DNA of 64,000 nucleotides from Kitasatospora atroaurantiaca (lineage in GTDB: Bacteria > Actinomycetota > Actinomycetes > Streptomycetales > Streptomycetaceae), in the NCBI RefSeq assembly GCF_007828955.1, contig NZ_VIVR01000001.1, positions 2,976,001-3,040,000 on the forward strand, in the 5' to 3' direction. The notes under the pieces are model-generated. The model was given only the letters and a program-made list of their open reading frames with translations, was not told the origin of the DNA and ran no database searches. This document shows positions 25,460 through 35,189 of this stretch, piece after piece. How positions within the stretch are numbered: the stretch's first letter is position 1; the number at the start of each line of letters is the position of its first letter. The position numbers and the translations under genes are program-made.

Positions 25460-27805
25460 TCAGTGAAGTTCGTAGACGCCGATCCGCCCGTTGTCGTAGA
25501 CCGGCGCGGCAAGCGTCTTCAGCTGGGGCGATTCCGCCCCGACCGAGCGGTTCACGACCAGGTAGCGGACGCGGTGGCCGCTGCGGAGCCGGCCGAGCAG
25601 CTCGGCCGTGGGGTGGTAGACGGCGTCATCGTTGGCCTTCAGCAGGTCCTGGTCCCAGAACTCCCCGGTCCCGGCGGCCATGGCCCGCGGGGCGAATCCC
25701 CAGCCCTCGATCAGGACCGAGCGCTCGGAGAAGGCGCTGAGGGTGAAGGCCTGGTTGTTCCCGCAGGCTTCGCCTGCCGCTCCGGGATCGTTCGGGTACC
25801 AGCAGTGCTCGTTGGTGAGCAGTACGTCCGAGGGCTTGCTGTGCGCACGGATCCAGCGAGCGGCCTCCACCTTGGTGGCCGGAAGCGAGAACGCACCCCA
25901 GACCTCCGGCCCCTGTGTCGGCCTGGGGAGGTCCAGGAGGAGCGTCGGAGCGCCGGCTACGAGGGCAAGGCTCAGCAGGACGATGCCGCCCCGCCCGCGC
26001 AGTGAGGTAACCCACCGGCTCGCCGCCCTCCATCCCGCCGCACACATGGCGGCGACGGCGGCCAGGGCCAGGGCCGCGACCAGGAACGGGACGAGCCGAG
26101 CGTACGTCGTCCGTTCCGGCTTGGTGACTCCCGTGAAGTCCAGCGCAAAGGTCAGCCAGTCTGCGGCGTAGGTCCGGATGCCGTAGGTCAGGAGCCCGAT
26201 GAAGACGAGCGTCCCGACGGCAAGGGCGACCTTCGCGCGGTTCGTCAGGGCGGCGCGCTCGAAGACCTCGCAATAGCCCCAGGCGGAGAGCAGGACACCG
26301 AACGCGAGGCCGGTGTGGGTGAAGTAGCTGGAGTTCCAGCCGTTGAGCGTGAGGTACACGGCAGGGCCGGCGATGGCGCCGCCCAGCAGGAACCACTGGA
26401 GCGCGTCGAGGCGGAACCGGTGGCGCCAGAGGAGCGGTATCGCGCCTATGACGCGGAGTTGGGTGTTGAGCAGGAAGGCCGCCCAGGTTGCGGCGACGAT
26501 CAGGACGTGGACGGCGGCCGAACGGACGTCCTTCGGATCGGCCCAGTAACCGCTGATGTTGACCAACGGGTCGACCTTGAGGCCGTAGCTCTCGAAGCGG
26601 AACACGACGGCCGTGGAGAACAGTTGCCCCGCCGCGACGGTCGCACCGAGACCGACGATCCTCCAAGGTATCCGCCGAGTACCGATCAGAACCGCCAGCC
26701 CGGCCAGGGCAAGCCCGGCCAGAGTGACCGGCAGGGACGTGGCCTTGGCGGCGCTCGAGGCGAAGGCGAACAGGCCGGCGAGCACGTACACCCCGCGGCC
26801 GATCGACGGGACACCGTCGGCACCCCGGCTGCGGAGGCCCTCGCCGATGGCCCCGATCAGCGCGAGGAGCAGCGGCTGACTGTAGGTCATCGAGACGCTG
26901 GCCCAGACCATGAGGGTGGTCTGTGGAGAACCGAACGGCATGCTGACGGGGTCGGTCGCGTTGAACTCGCCGATGGCGAAGATCAGCAACGCCGCCACCG
27001 GTCCGACCCAGGGCCGGCCCGTGAGGCGCCAGGCCACGACGCCGACAACCAGCATCGTGAGTGCGCACAGAGCCGGGATCATCAGGCGCATCTCGACAAC
27101 GGGCAGGTCGATGTGTCCGACCAGACTGGTCATGGCCTCATGCACGAAGGCGAACCAGTGGTAGTGCAGCGGCTCGTCGGCGACCTGCGGAAGGGTCAGT
27201 GGGAAGTCGTGCTTCGCGTTTCCGGCCAGGGAGAGCTGATAGGGCAGGTCGATGAACTGCCTGGACTGCTCACTGGTCGGGAGGATGGCATTTCTCGCCA
27301 GGTAGACCCGGTAGAGGTAGCCGGTGGTGAGGGCGACGGTTCCGGCGACCGCCCATGACCAGCCCAGCGAGGGGCTGGTGTACCCGCGCGGGCGCCAGTG
27401 GCGTCGCAGGCGGGGCACGGCGGCGAAGGGAATCACCACGGCCAGCGGCCAGAGGATCGCCGCCGACTGGATCCCGAGCGCCATGAGTACGGCCCAGGCG
27501 ATCAGTTCCAGGGCAAGGCCGGTGACGGCACCGAGAACCAGGTCCTCGACCAGCGTGTGGGGCGTACGCCTCAGGGACCTGAACACGAGCGTGCCCGGGA
27601 GCAGTACACCCCAGACCGCGTACCCGACGTACCGTGCGATGTCGGAGACGGGCGTATCGGATGCCACGAGCGCCGCGAATATCAGAGCCAGGGTGGCCAC
27701 TGCCGGCAGACAGCGCCACAGCGCTCCGGCTCTTCCCCCGCTCCCCCGGCCGGCGCCGCTGTCCGCAGATCCCGTCGTGGGTGCCGTGCTGTCAGTGATG
27801 CCCAT
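25460..27805 (-). CDS. Large multi-pass membrane protein, glycosyltransferase-like
   Basis: 781 residues from the ATG at 27805; the preceding codon is TTG, which could also start. A short polar leader is followed by about 16 hydrophobic helices. The extracellular C-terminal domain (about 640-781) has WIRAHSKPSDVLLTNEHCWY and ends in YDNGRIGVYEL. The arrangement (helices, then a periplasmic-type domain with VLLTN and VYEL strands) resembles DUF6541/YfhO-like GT-C proteins. No single family assignment is certain. It is the first of the leftward envelope set. A leading AGGAG box lies 12 bases from the ATG. Confidence 0.7.
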   Translation of the reverse strand: MGITDSTAPTTGSADSGAGRGSGGRAGALWRCLPAVATLALIFAALVASDTPVSDIARYVGYAVWGVLLPGTLVFRSLRRTPHTLVEDLVLGAVTGLALELIAWAVLMALGIQSAAILWPLAVVIPFAAVPRLRRHWRPRGYTSPSLGWSWAVAGTVALTTGYLYRVYLARNAILPTSEQSRQFIDLPYQLSLAGNAKHDFPLTLPQVADEPLHYHWFAFVHEAMTSLVGHIDLPVVEMRLMIPALCALTMLVVGVVAWRLTGRPWVGPVAALLIFAIGEFNATDPVSMPFGSPQTTLMVWASVSMTYSQPLLLALIGAIGEGLRSRGADGVPSIGRGVYVLAGLFAFASSAAKATSLPVTLAGLALAGLAVLIGTRRIPWRIVGLGATVAAGQLFSTAVVFRFESYGLKVDPLVNISGYWADPKDVRSAAVHVLIVAATWAAFLLNTQLRVIGAIPLLWRHRFRLDALQWFLLGGAIAGPAVYLTLNGWNSSYFTHTGLAFGVLLSAWGYCEVFERAALTNRAKVALAVGTLVFIGLLTYGIRTYAADWLTFALDFTGVTKPERTTYARLVPFLVAALALAAVAAMCAAGWRAASRWVTSLRGRGGIVLLSLALVAGAPTLLLDLPRPTQGPEVWGAFSLPATKVEAARWIRAHSKPSDVLLTNEHCWYPNDPGAAGEACGNNQAFTLSAFSERSVLIEGWGFAPRAMAAGTGEFWDQDLLKANDDAVYHPTAELLGRLRSGHRVRYLVVNRSVGAESPQLKTLAAPVYDNGRIGVYELH

Positions 27806-27808
27806 CAA

Positions 27809-28201
27809 GGCTGCTTACTCTCCTAGGAACTTTCCTCGCCCGAGGCACCTGTCAAGGCAGACGCTCCCGCGGCGACAAGGAGCTCCCCCTTGAGCAACGG
27901 CACGCCACGCCACGGCTCCGGTGCACTGGAACGGCGACGACCCCCCGGTCGCAGAGCTGCGGACGGGCCCGGGCAGACTGCCGCGCCGAGGGCGATCATC
28001 TCGGAGGTCGGCGTCCGAGCGCCTGGGCATCGAATGCCGAGGAGCCTTTCCGGGCCGTCAGGCTATCAATGGCGATCGGGCGGGACAGCGCCGGGGTCAC
28101 CACCGATCGAACACCTGGCGCACACCCTGTCTCCTGTTGGGCTCCCGCAATGTGATCGACCTCGGCTCGCCGTAGCCTCGGGCTCGGCACTCCGCCGAAT
28201 G
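27809..28201. other. Gene-poor spacer upstream of the envelope set
   Basis: About 390 bases between the start of the large membrane protein and the response-regulator terminator. Several short open frames exist on both strands, but none has a ribosome-binding site plus streptomycete codon bias that I trust. It probably carries the leftward promoter of the membrane protein gene. Confidence 0.4.
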
Positions 28202-28244
28202 CCAGAAGCTGCCCCCGCAACCGGAACGCGGGGGCAGCTTCTGG
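28202..28244. terminator. Strong stem-loop terminator after the response regulator
   Basis: Perfect 17-base arms (28202-28218 and 28228-28244) around the 9-base loop AACCGGAAC. It begins 12 bases beyond the response-regulator stop. Confidence 0.9.
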
Positions 28245-28256
28245 GTGTTCTGCCGG

Positions 28257-28934
28257 TCAGACCAGCCGGCGGGCCGTGGCCCACCGGGTCAGTTCGTGAC
28301 GGTTGCTCAGCTGGAGCTTGCGCAGGACGGCCGAGACGTGGCTCTCCACCGTCTTGACCGAGATGAAGAGCTGCTTGGCGATCTCTTTGTACGCGTACCC
28401 GCGCGCGATCAGCCGCAGCACCTCGCGCTCGCGCTGGGTGAGGCGGTCGAGGTCCTCGTCCACCGGCGGGGTGTCGGTCGCGGCGAAGGCGTCCAGCACG
28501 AAGCCGGCCAGACGCGGGGAGAAGACGGCGTCGCCGTCCGAGATCCGGAAGATGGCGTTGACCAGGTCCGTGCCCGTGATCGTCTTGGTGACGTAGCCGC
28601 GCGCACCGCCGCGGATCACCCCGATCACGTCCTCCGCGGCGTCCGAGACGGACAGGGCGAGGAAGCGCACCCCCGTCGGGTCGGCCATCAGCGGGGCGGA
28701 GCGCCGCAGCACCTCGACACCGCCGCCGCCTGGCAGGTGGACGTCGAGCAGCACCACGTCGGGCCGGGTCTCGGCGACGACCTGGACGGCCGACTCGACG
28801 TCGTCCGCCTCGCCGACCACGTCGATGCCGGTGACCTCGGTCCGCCCGATCTCCGCCCGGACGCCCGTACGGAACATCCGGTGGTCGTCCACCAGGACCA
28901 CGCGCGCCACTCGCTCAGGGGCAGCTTCAGTCAT
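28257..28934 (-). CDS. NarL/LuxR-type response regulator (LiaR-like)
   Basis: 225 residues. The receiver domain (10-130) has acidic residues D16-D17, phospho-acceptor D64 (LLDVHLPGG) and a Lys in YVTKTI. The C-terminal LuxR HTH (about 160-222) has LTQREREVLRLIARGYAYKE and VKTVESHVSAVLRKL. The start overlaps the kinase stop by eight bases, so the two are translationally coupled. Its partner kinase carries PspC, and a LiaF/PspC-like protein is divergent, which points to envelope-stress signalling. Confidence 0.93.
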   Translation of the reverse strand: MTEAAPERVARVVLVDDHRMFRTGVRAEIGRTEVTGIDVVGEADDVESAVQVVAETRPDVVLLDVHLPGGGGVEVLRRSAPLMADPTGVRFLALSVSDAAEDVIGVIRGGARGYVTKTITGTDLVNAIFRISDGDAVFSPRLAGFVLDAFAATDTPPVDEDLDRLTQREREVLRLIARGYAYKEIAKQLFISVKTVESHVSAVLRKLQLSNRHELTRWATARRLV

Positions 28935-30393
28935 CAGCTCTCTCCATCTCCAGCTCGACCTCGGTCCCGCCGTCCGGCGCCGGCCGCACCCGTGCGGTGC
29001 CGCCGTTGCGCTTCATCCGGCCGATGATCGACTCCCGTACGCCCATCCGGTCCTCGGGCACGCTGTCCGGGTCGAAGCCGGGGCCGTGGTCGCGGACGAA
29101 CACCGACACCGTCCTCCCCTCCACCTCTGCGTACACCTGGACCGGTCCCCCGCCACCGTACTTGGCCGCGTTGACCATTGCCTCCCTCGCGGCCTGCATC
29201 TGCGCCGAAATGCGATCGTCCATCGGGCAGTCGCCGACGCAGACCAGCTCCACCGGGACACCGTGCAGGTCCTCGACCTCGGCGACCACCGAACGGATCC
29301 GCTCCGCCAGGGTGTCCGGCGCCGCCTCCGCGGCCGCCTCGGGGCGGTACAGCCAGAGCCGCAGCTCGCGCTCCTGCGCGCGGGCCAGCCGCAGCACCTC
29401 CTTGGCGTCGTCGGCGTTGCGCTGGATCAGCGTCAGGGTGTGCAGCACCGAGTCGTGGACGTGCGCGGCGATCTCCGCCCGCTCCTGGGCCCGGATGCGA
29501 GCCGTCCGCTCGGCGCCCAGGTCCTGCCACATGCGCAGCGCGTACGGGCCGACCAGCACCAGGACGCCCGCCAGCACGGCGAGCGCGGCCTCCACCACGG
29601 AGGCCAGGGTGGAACCGCTGCCCTGCAGGACCAGGAAGCCGACGATGCCGGCCACCACCAGCAGCACACCCGCGCCGACCCTGGTGTACGCGCTGCGCCG
29701 CTTCGATCCCTCCTCCAGGCCGAACCAGCGCTGCCAGCGCGAGTCGTCGGCCTGCCGCCACACCAGCGCCACCCCGACGCCGATGGTGAGCAGCGGCCAG
29801 ACGTACGGCTTGGCGGTCTGGATGTGCAGGGCGCTGAGCAGCGCCATGATGCCGACGACCAGCATCAGCAGCGCGAAGAGCTGGCCGAGCCCGCCCCGGG
29901 CGGACTGCTGCGGAACGGCGGTCGGCGCCTCGGCGGGCTCGGCCGGCTCGCCGTGGAAGGTGCGCTGCAGCAGGTCGCGCAGCCGTCCGACGCTGCGCTG
30001 CCGGCCCTTCCTGATCTCCCCGAAGCTTCCGGCCCGTGCGGCCGGGACGAACGTGCCGTTGACGTACACCCACTGCGTCCCGCCGGCCGCGGCGGGCTCA
30101 CCGATACCGATCGGCACCACGAACCAGAACGCCGCGTACAGCAGCCCGCCTATCCCCTGGGCGAAGAAGAGCAGGATGAACGCGGCCCTCACCCAGGCGA
30201 CGGGCAGCCCGAGGTGCACCGCGAGCCCGTGGGCGACGCCGCCCAGCATCCGGCCGTGCGGGCTCCGGTAGAGCTTGCGGTACGCCGGTTGCTCCGCGTC
30301 GGACGCGGCCAGGTCGGGGCCCGCCGCCGACGGGCCGTCAGGGACGAGGGACTTGGGATCGATGCCGGGTGCTGCCACGCCCCCGATGGTCAC
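28927..30393 (-). CDS. PspC-domain sensor histidine kinase (LiaS-like)
   Basis: 488 residues from a GTG start; a GTG at 30378 is an alternative. The N-terminal PspC domain (40-97; YRSPHGRMLGGVAHGLAVHL) includes the first membrane helix. Further helices lie near 171-190, 198-212, 240-257 and 265-285. The HisKA_3 dimerisation region has the phospho-acceptor His in AAHVHDSVLHTL (H313). The ATPase domain has the N-box EAMVNAAKYGG and the G-box RDHGPGFDPDS. It phosphorylates the coupled response regulator. PspC-containing kinases are thought to sense membrane or cell-wall stress. Confidence 0.92.
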   Translation of the reverse strand: MTIGGVAAPGIDPKSLVPDGPSAAGPDLAASDAEQPAYRKLYRSPHGRMLGGVAHGLAVHLGLPVAWVRAAFILLFFAQGIGGLLYAAFWFVVPIGIGEPAAAGGTQWVYVNGTFVPAARAGSFGEIRKGRQRSVGRLRDLLQRTFHGEPAEPAEAPTAVPQQSARGGLGQLFALLMLVVGIMALLSALHIQTAKPYVWPLLTIGVGVALVWRQADDSRWQRWFGLEEGSKRRSAYTRVGAGVLLVVAGIVGFLVLQGSGSTLASVVEAALAVLAGVLVLVGPYALRMWQDLGAERTARIRAQERAEIAAHVHDSVLHTLTLIQRNADDAKEVLRLARAQERELRLWLYRPEAAAEAAPDTLAERIRSVVAEVEDLHGVPVELVCVGDCPMDDRISAQMQAAREAMVNAAKYGGGGPVQVYAEVEGRTVSVFVRDHGPGFDPDSVPEDRMGVRESIIGRMKRNGGTARVRPAPDGGTEVELEMERADD

Positions 30394-30511
30394 ACGTCCG
30401 CAGGCCCGGGCGCATCAGGGTGGAGCCCCTAGGACGTCTCAGGGACAGTTCAGGGTCCGAACCGGGCCGCGGACGGTTGGGCGGGGCCCCGCCAACCAGC
30501 AGGATGGAGGC
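30394..30511. promoter_or_regulatory. Divergent promoter region of the LiaFSR-like locus
   Basis: 118 bases between the kinase start and the PspC gene start. It contains three CAGGG direct repeats on the plus strand (near 30415, 30440 and 30450), candidate sites for the LuxR-type regulator. No confident -35/-10 pair could be assigned. Confidence 0.4.
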
Positions 30512-32023
30512 ATGACGGACGACCCCACCGCAGAAGCCGCCGCAGAAGGCGAAGCCGAACCCGCCCAGGCGTCACGGCCTCCACTGACGCGCAGCGAACG
30601 CCACCGTGTGGTGGCGGGCGTGTGCGGCGGTCTCGGCCGGCACCTGGACATCGATCCGGTGGTCTTCCGGGTGGTCATCGCCGTGCTCTGCCTCTCCGGC
30701 GGCCTGGGCCTCTTCCTCTACGGTCTCGCCTGGCTGATCGTCCCCCGCGAGCCGGTGGACGGCCGCGCCGGACGGACGGAGCTGCAGCGGGTACTGACCG
30801 GCCGGGTGGACGGGCAGTCGATCGGCGCCGTGCTGCTGACGGTGATCGGTACCGGGGTGTTCTTCTCCTCGATGGGCGACGGCGGGCAGATGTTCCCGCT
30901 GCTGCTGCTCGGCGGCCTGGTCTTCCTGGCGGTCCGTTACGACCCGGAGCGCCGCCGCCGGGCGCGTGGGTCGGTCCGCCGCAGTGCTCCCGACGGCGGC
31001 CCGTACGACCGGCTGACCGAGGAGGGCCCCACCCAGCAGGTCGACTGGGTGACCTGGCGGCAGCAGCTCGCCCAGGACTTCCGGGCCGAGTGGCAGGAAC
31101 GGAAGGCGGATCTGCACGAGCACCTGCGCCGCGCCCCCGTCGGCACGGCTCAGCAACTCCGCGAACAGCACGCCCAGGCCCGGGCCGCCGGCACCGTACC
31201 GGCCGACACCCCGCCGCCCGGCCCGTCCGGCTACCTGTGGGACCCGCGGCACCCCGAGCGCAACCCGTACGGCGCCCAGACGCCCCCGCCGGGCGCACCG
31301 GCCCAGCCCTGGTGGCAGCGCACCGACCTGCCGGAGGGCGACCCGCTGCGCAAGCCCCCCGTCACCGCCCCGGCCGACGTACCTGCCGCGCCGGTGGTGT
31401 ACCGGCACCACAGGCGGCGCTCGTTCCTCGGCCCGCTGGGCCTGCTGCTCTCGGCCGGCGCGGGGACGCTGGCCTGGTGGGTGTCCCGGGCCCAGGGCGA
31501 GGAGGTGCGGATCTCCACCGTGCTGGCTGCGGCGCTGCTCGGGCTGGGCGTGGCGCTGCTGGTGGGCGCGAAGCTGGGGCGGGCGCGTGGACTGGCCGTC
31601 CCGGCCCTCCTGCTGACGCTGGCACTGGCCGGCACGGCCGGCTCGCACGCCACGGTGGGGTCGGCCTTCGGCGACCGCTTCTGGGCGCCGACGACGGCCG
31701 GCGACCTGCAGAGCGAGTACAACCTCGGAGCCGGCGACGCCCGGCTCGACCTGAGCCGGCTCGACCCGGCGGGAGGAACTCTCACCACCTCCGCCCGGCT
31801 GGGAGCAGGTGACATGAGGGTCACCGTCCCCGCGAACGTGGACGTACGCCTGACGGTACGCAACGCGCTCGGCGACGTCCGGCTCCCCAACGGGGAGGCC
31901 TCGACCGGCTCGGGCAACGACCGGGTGTACCAACTGCACCCGACCAGCGGTCAGGCGGCCAAGGGCACGCTCGACCTCACACTGACCGTCGGCATCGGAG
32001 ACATCCAGGTGGTACAGGCATGA
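30512..32023 (+). CDS. PspC / LiaF-like membrane protein
   Basis: 503 residues from the ATG at 30512 (GGATGGAGG upstream). The PspC domain spans 24-80 (RSERHRVVAGVCGGLGRHLD). Two to three helices follow (about 107-145), then a long charged Pro-rich cytosolic linker (150-290). Three more helices (about 297-380) and a C-terminal beta-repeat domain (400-503) complete it. In that domain the repeats GDARLDLSRLD, GDMRVTVP and GDVRLP resemble the LiaF/DUF4097-type beta-helix. It is likely the signal-input or feedback component for the divergent kinase/regulator pair. It overlaps the next gene by 4 bases. Confidence 0.85.
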   Translation: MTDDPTAEAAAEGEAEPAQASRPPLTRSERHRVVAGVCGGLGRHLDIDPVVFRVVIAVLCLSGGLGLFLYGLAWLIVPREPVDGRAGRTELQRVLTGRVDGQSIGAVLLTVIGTGVFFSSMGDGGQMFPLLLLGGLVFLAVRYDPERRRRARGSVRRSAPDGGPYDRLTEEGPTQQVDWVTWRQQLAQDFRAEWQERKADLHEHLRRAPVGTAQQLREQHAQARAAGTVPADTPPPGPSGYLWDPRHPERNPYGAQTPPPGAPAQPWWQRTDLPEGDPLRKPPVTAPADVPAAPVVYRHHRRRSFLGPLGLLLSAGAGTLAWWVSRAQGEEVRISTVLAAALLGLGVALLVGAKLGRARGLAVPALLLTLALAGTAGSHATVGSAFGDRFWAPTTAGDLQSEYNLGAGDARLDLSRLDPAGGTLTTSARLGAGDMRVTVPANVDVRLTVRNALGDVRLPNGEASTGSGNDRVYQLHPTSGQAAKGTLDLTLTVGIGDIQVVQA

Positions 32024-32247
32024 GGAAGCATCGGCTCGATCTGTTCTCGCTGATCGCGGGCGGGCTCTTCACCGTGATCGCCACCCTCTATCTGGTGGCC
32101 TCGCTCAACGACCTCTCGGTGAACGGACGGATCGTCATCCCGGTGACGTTCATCGTGCTGGGCACGGCCGGGCTGGCCGGCGCGGTCGCCGCGATGTCGC
32201 GGCGCGGGCGCACGGAGGTGCCCCCCGACGAGGAGCGGAGCTCGTAG
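32020..32247 (+). CDS. Small two-helix membrane protein
   Basis: 75 residues starting at the ATG that overlaps the PspC stop (ATGA). Two membrane helices (about 8-26 and 37-57) and a charged tail RRGRTEVPPDEERSS. The family is not recognised. Tight coupling to the PspC/LiaF-like gene suggests it belongs to the same membrane complex. Confidence 0.8.
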   Translation: MRKHRLDLFSLIAGGLFTVIATLYLVASLNDLSVNGRIVIPVTFIVLGTAGLAGAVAAMSRRGRTEVPPDEERSS

Positions 32248-32266
32248 GCCCTGCGCGTCGGGGGAC

Positions 32267-32382
32267 CCCCAGGGGCGCGAGGAACTGCGCGAGTCGGAAG
32301 GGCACCGAGGTGCCACTGACTCACTGCGCCCGGCTGAACGTCGGCGTCTTCCGGTTTCGCGCAGTTCCTCGCGCCCCTGGGG
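32267..32382. repeat. Intergenic inverted-repeat element, copy A
   Basis: Perfect 26-base arms (32267-32292 and 32357-32382) with a 64-base centre. The outer arm contains CAGGGGCGCGAGGAACTGCG. Related elements occur at 54648-54737 and 63035-63112. It lies between the small membrane protein and the Rieske gene and may also act as a terminator. Confidence 0.85.
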
Positions 32383-32405
32383 TGTGACCCTGAACTGAGG
32401 CCAGA

Positions 32406-33434
32406 TCAGCTCTGGACCGGCCCGAGGTCCAGCTTGTCGCCGTCCTTGGTGACGGTGTACTTGGGCAGCGGCTTGGTCGCAGGGCCGTTGATCACCGCCC
32501 CGGTGGCCGCGTCGAAGCGCGAGCCGTGGCAGGGGCAGTACATCTGGCCGTTCTTCGGGGCGTCCACCGCGCAGCCGGAGTGCGTGCAGACCGAGGAGAG
32601 TCCGCAGTACTGCCCGGCCTTGGGCTGCACGATGTACACGGCGTCCCCGGTGGCCGGGTCCTTGACCTGGGCCGAGCCGCCGACGGGTACGGCCGAGGCG
32701 GCGACCGAGACCTTAGCGGCCCCGCCTCCCGTACCGCTCGGCGACGGCGTGGGCGTCGGCGCAGGCGCGGGCGCGGCGGCGGGGGTCTTCCCGGAGCGCC
32801 CGAAGGTCGCCGTCAGCGACCCGGCGAGCAGCCCGGCCCCGCCGAGTGCCACGGCCGCGATGCCGCCGTCCACCAGGGCCCGCCGGCGGACGCTGTCCTC
32901 GGCCAGCCCGCGCGTGCGGTCCCGTCCGGCCCGCCGGGCCAGGTAGCCGTCGACCGAGAGGTACGGCGTGCCTGCCAGCACCAGCGGGGTCCAGGCCATC
33001 AGGTACGCGAGGTCGTTGCCGAGGTAGTACGGCGAGACGTTCCAGCTGATGGTCAGCCAGAGGCTGAGGTTGATCAGCGCGCCGCCGACCGCCGCGAGCC
33101 GCCCCCAGAGCCCGAAGAGCGTGCCGAGCCCGACCGCCAGCTCGCCGAAGGCGATGGCCACCGCGAAGAAGGTCGGCGCGTCCAGGGCCGGGCCGAGGGC
33201 CCAGCTGATCGGGCTGTACGGCTTGACCGCCTGGGTCTGCGAGACGAAGGAGGCGGGGTCGGAGGCGCCCGCGAGGTAGTGCGAGTCGGAGAGCTTGTCG
33301 AACGCGGCGTAGACGAAGGTCACCCCGAGAAAGAGCCGTAGTGGCAGCAGCGCGTACTGCGAGGCCAACTCTCGCCACTCCGCCGCTCGTCCGGCTCTGC
33401 CCGACCGCTCTCGTCCGTCATGCCCCGCCGCCAT
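32406..33434 (-). CDS. DoxX-Rieske [2Fe-2S] fusion protein
   Basis: 342 residues. A DoxX-type four-helix membrane domain spans about 25-165 ([18 protein letters not shown]). A twin-arginine-like segment [17 protein letters not shown] (183-199) and an Ala/Pro/Thr linker follow. The Rieske domain spans about 240-342. Its cluster ligands are C283-x-H285 and C300-x2-H303, and the disulfide pair is C288 and C302 (CTHSGC, CPCHGS). The architecture implies a membrane quinone-reactive module joined to an exported iron-sulfur electron carrier. The redox partner is unknown. The gene is monocistronic. Confidence 0.9.
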   Translation of the reverse strand: MAAGHDGRERSGRAGRAAEWRELASQYALLPLRLFLGVTFVYAAFDKLSDSHYLAGASDPASFVSQTQAVKPYSPISWALGPALDAPTFFAVAIAFGELAVGLGTLFGLWGRLAAVGGALINLSLWLTISWNVSPYYLGNDLAYLMAWTPLVLAGTPYLSVDGYLARRAGRDRTRGLAEDSVRRRALVDGGIAAVALGGAGLLAGSLTATFGRSGKTPAAAPAPAPTPTPSPSGTGGGAAKVSVAASAVPVGGSAQVKDPATGDAVYIVQPKAGQYCGLSSVCTHSGCAVDAPKNGQMYCPCHGSRFDAATGAVINGPATKPLPKYTVTKDGDKLDLGPVQS

Positions 33435-33529
33435 GCCGACACCCTTCGCTCACCGCCTGTCAACTGCTGACAGGTCCGGTCCGATTCTGCCTGTTGCGGC
33501 CGCCTCACCGTGGCACGCCCCGACAACAG

Positions 33530-33577
33530 ACGGCCGCGCCGCCGCTCCCTTGAGTACGGGAGCGGCGGCGCGGCCGT
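33530..33577. terminator. guaA terminator
   Basis: A 20-base perfect stem (33530-33549 with 33558-33577) and an 8-base loop, 17 bases beyond the guaA stop. Confidence 0.9.
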
Positions 33578-33593
33578 TCAATGCTCTACGGGA

Positions 33594-35189
33594 TTACTCC
33601 CACTCGATGGTGCCCGGCGGCTTGCTGGTGACGTCCAGCACCACGCGGTTCACGTCCTTGACCTCGTTGGTGATCCGGGTGGAGATCTTCGCCAGCACCT
33701 CGTACGGCAGGCGCGACCAGTCGGCCGTCATGGCGTCCTCGGAGGAGACCGGGCGCAGCACGATCGGGTGGCCGTAGGTGCGGCCGTCGCCCTGGACGCC
33801 GACGCTGCGGACGTCCGCGAGCAGCACGACCGGGCACTGCCAGATCTCGCGGTCGAGACCGGCCGCGGTCAGCTCCTCGCGGGCGATGGCGTCGGCCTCG
33901 CGGAGCAGGTCCAGACGCTCCTTGGTGACCTCGCCGACGATGCGGATGCCGAGGCCCGGGCCCGGGAACGGCTGGCGCTGGACGATCTCCTCCGGCAGGC
34001 CGAGCTCCTGGCCGACCATCCGGACCTCGTCCTTGAACAGCTTGCGCAGCGGCTCGACCAGCGAGAACTGCAGGTCCTCGGGCAGGCCGCCGACGTTGTG
34101 GTGGGACTTGATGTTGGCGGTACCGGTGCCGCCGCCGGACTCCACCACGTCCGGGTACAGGGTGCCCTGGACCAGGAAGTCGACCGACTCGCCGTGCTCG
34201 CCGGCCTCGGCCACGATCTCGGCCTGCGCCTGCTCGAAGACCCGGATGAACTCCCGGCCGATGATCTTGCGCTTCTCCTCCGGGTCGCTGATGCCCTTGA
34301 GGGCGCTCAGGAAGCGCTCCTCGGCGTCCACGACCTTGAGCTTGACGCCGGTCGCGGCGACGAAGTCCTTCTCGACCTGCTCGGTCTCGTCCTTGCGCAT
34401 CAGACCGTGGTCGACGTACACACAGGTCAGCCGGTCACCGATGGCGCGCTGCACGAGTGCGGCCGCGACGGCCGAGTCCACGCCGCCGGAGAGGCCGCAG
34501 ATGGCGCGCTTGTCGCCGACCTGCGCGCGGATCAGGGCGATCTGCTCGTCGACCACGTTGTGGGTGGTCCAGGTCGGGGCGATCCCGGCACCGCGGTAGA
34601 GGAAGTGCTCCAGGATCTGCTGGCCGTGCGTGGAGTGCAGGACCTCGGGGTGGTACTGGACGCCGTAGAGCTTCTTCTCGTCGTTCTCGAAGGCGGCGAC
34701 CGGCACCACGTCGGTGGAGGCGGTGACGGTGAAGCCCTCGGGGGCGGCGGAGCAGGCGTCGCCGTGCGACATCCAGACCGACTGCTCGGCCGGGGTGCCC
34801 TCGAAGAGGGTGGAGCCGTTCTTGGAAACGTGCAGCGGGGTGCGGCCGTACTCGCGGGCGCCGGTGTTGTCGACCGTGCCGCCGAGCGTGACCGCCATCA
34901 GCTGGAAGCCGTAGCACATGCCGAAGACCGGGACACCGGCCTCGAAGATCGCGCGGTCGAGCTGCGGCGCACCCTCCTCGTAGACCGAGGACGGGCCGCC
35001 GGAGAGGATGATCGCCTTCGGGTTCTTGGCGAGCATCTCGGCGACCGGCATGGTGCTCGGCACGATCTCGCTGTAGACCCGGGCCTCACGCACCCGACGG
35101 GCGATGAGCTGGGCGTACTGGGCACCGAAGTCGACGACCAGGACGGTGTCGAGCTCAGGTACGGACTTGTCGGGGGTAGCAGAGGACAC
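33594..35189 (-). CDS. guaA: GMP synthase (glutamine-hydrolysing)
   Basis: 531 residues, standard for the family. The class I glutamine amidotransferase domain (17-205) has the nucleophile Cys in [10 protein letters not shown] and the His/Glu pair in GVQYHPEV. The ATP pyrophosphatase domain has the P-loop LSGGVDSAV, and the C-terminal dimerisation domain ends in PPGTIEWE. It converts XMP to GMP in purine synthesis, downstream of guaB. It is monocistronic with its own terminator and a long upstream gap. Confidence 0.97.
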   Translation of the reverse strand: MSSATPDKSVPELDTVLVVDFGAQYAQLIARRVREARVYSEIVPSTMPVAEMLAKNPKAIILSGGPSSVYEEGAPQLDRAIFEAGVPVFGMCYGFQLMAVTLGGTVDNTGAREYGRTPLHVSKNGSTLFEGTPAEQSVWMSHGDACSAAPEGFTVTASTDVVPVAAFENDEKKLYGVQYHPEVLHSTHGQQILEHFLYRGAGIAPTWTTHNVVDEQIALIRAQVGDKRAICGLSGGVDSAVAAALVQRAIGDRLTCVYVDHGLMRKDETEQVEKDFVAATGVKLKVVDAEERFLSALKGISDPEEKRKIIGREFIRVFEQAQAEIVAEAGEHGESVDFLVQGTLYPDVVESGGGTGTANIKSHHNVGGLPEDLQFSLVEPLRKLFKDEVRMVGQELGLPEEIVQRQPFPGPGLGIRIVGEVTKERLDLLREADAIAREELTAAGLDREIWQCPVVLLADVRSVGVQGDGRTYGHPIVLRPVSSEDAMTADWSRLPYEVLAKISTRITNEVKDVNRVVLDVTSKPPGTIEWE

